Below, piece after piece: positions 60,756-61,171 of a DNA stretch of 61,171 nt. The translations under genes were made by a program, and so were the position numbers. Below the pieces are notes generated by a model that did no database searches, had not been told where the DNA came from, and worked only from the letters and a program-made list of their open reading frames with translations. Origin of the DNA: Bradyrhizobium sp. ARR65 (lineage in GTDB: Bacteria > Pseudomonadota > Alphaproteobacteria > Rhizobiales > Xanthobacteraceae); NCBI RefSeq assembly GCF_000472385.1, contig NZ_AWZU01000051.1, positions 1 to 61,171 of the forward strand, written 5' to 3'. Every line of letters starts with the position of its first letter. Position 1 is the stretch's first letter.

Positions 60756-61171
60756 CGCTCGCCAATTCCCGGTAGGGGTCACGAGCGTCGCCGTCTGCGA
60801 TAGATGGCTGGCCATCGACTTCTGCTATGCTCTGTTTGCGGCTGAGGTTGTGCGGCGGTGCAAGATGTCGCGACGGGCCAACAGCGGCCGCTCCTGCAGA
60901 ATCATAGGGAGTGAAGACTCCCGCGCCCTCGTTTAAGACGGAAGATAGCGTCAAGTGGGATCGCCAAGGTGGCAGCTGACCAAGCGTTTGAGGAGTAACT
61001 AGCAAAAATCGACGGCGGTTCTTCAGCCGCCCCTCCTGCAGGGTTACTGGCATGCCGGCAATGGCAGATGTGAAGCCACGCCAATTTGAATTCGAAGCTA
61101 GGTTGAATCGGCGGAGTTGCTTCATACGACAATCTGTACCTAACAACGCCGGCTCGTCATCCCGAGGAGAG
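60756..61171. other. Intergenic edge region
   Basis: No gene is supported. A minus-strand frame (61146 to 60745) has low protein character, and the plus-strand frame of the preceding remnant runs on past its real stop. No repeat or hairpin stood out. Confidence 0.4.

Noticed and set aside
60756..61146. Minus-strand frame of 133 residues at the right edge
   Set aside because: No ribosome site and no family pattern; it runs through the end of a pseudogene region.

Overview
The window looks like part of a chromosome from a Bradyrhizobium-type alphaproteobacterium (family Nitrobacteraceae). This is inferred from the high G+C coding style, the tripartite tricarboxylate transporter genes, the phasin gene, Bradyrhizobium-style dispersed palindromic repeats and many small secreted proteins of a kind common in that genus. 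No rRNA, tRNA or CRISPR array was found. No complete insertion sequence is present, only decayed remnants.

Layout. Positions 1-4000 are a gene-poor, scarred stretch: two small hypothetical genes, an internally deleted IS630-type transposase, a TetR regulator divergent from a tautomerase, and tandem 23-base repeats resembling the end of an IS21-type element. Positions 4031-12600 hold an SDR protein lacking its catalytic tyrosine, a cytoplasmic molybdopterin oxidoreductase, a three-gene lipid-type operon (Mpo1-like, NAD epimerase, ICMT-like methyltransferase), two paralogous exported alpha/beta hydrolases and a crotonase-family enzyme. Positions 12978-19300 hold a frameshifted alpA-like gene, a TonB-dependent receptor that carries an extra Omp25/OmpA-type barrel at its C-terminus, and a run of four small exported or membrane proteins. 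Positions 19307-25580 are an RND efflux operon (small leader ORF, adaptor, inner-membrane pump, outer-membrane lipoprotein channel).

Positions 26000-30750 carry a phasin, small proteins, a Crp/Fnr regulator, a PAS protein and a multi-pass membrane protein. Positions 30807-45226 form a likely catabolic island. It has a GlcG-like protein, a fused FAD/Fe-S 2-hydroxyacid oxidase and a FadR-type GntR regulator on the minus strand, facing two paralogous class V aminotransferases, an MFS anion symporter, a crotonase homologue and a TctCBA uptake system, closed by a CaiB-type CoA-transferase. Positions 45386-58183 are a surface polysaccharide cluster with a flippase, an asparagine-synthase-like amidotransferase, two glycosyltransferases, two acyl/acetyltransferases, two epimerases, a Wzy-like polymerase and a WbpB-WbpD-WbpE-type set for a 2,3-diacetamido uronic acid. 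The last 3 kb are a decay zone with the tail of a YDG-repeat adhesin and remnants of two ABC-transporter binding proteins.

The most unusual points are the receptor-barrel fusion, three GTAAG-N6-GTAAG boxes with an 11-base period that precede both a small secreted peptide gene and the efflux operon, the uncatalogued leader ORF coupled to the efflux adaptor by an ATGA overlap, the paired-aminotransferase catabolic island, and the likely uronamide chemistry in the polysaccharide cluster. All functions are read from sequence patterns alone.
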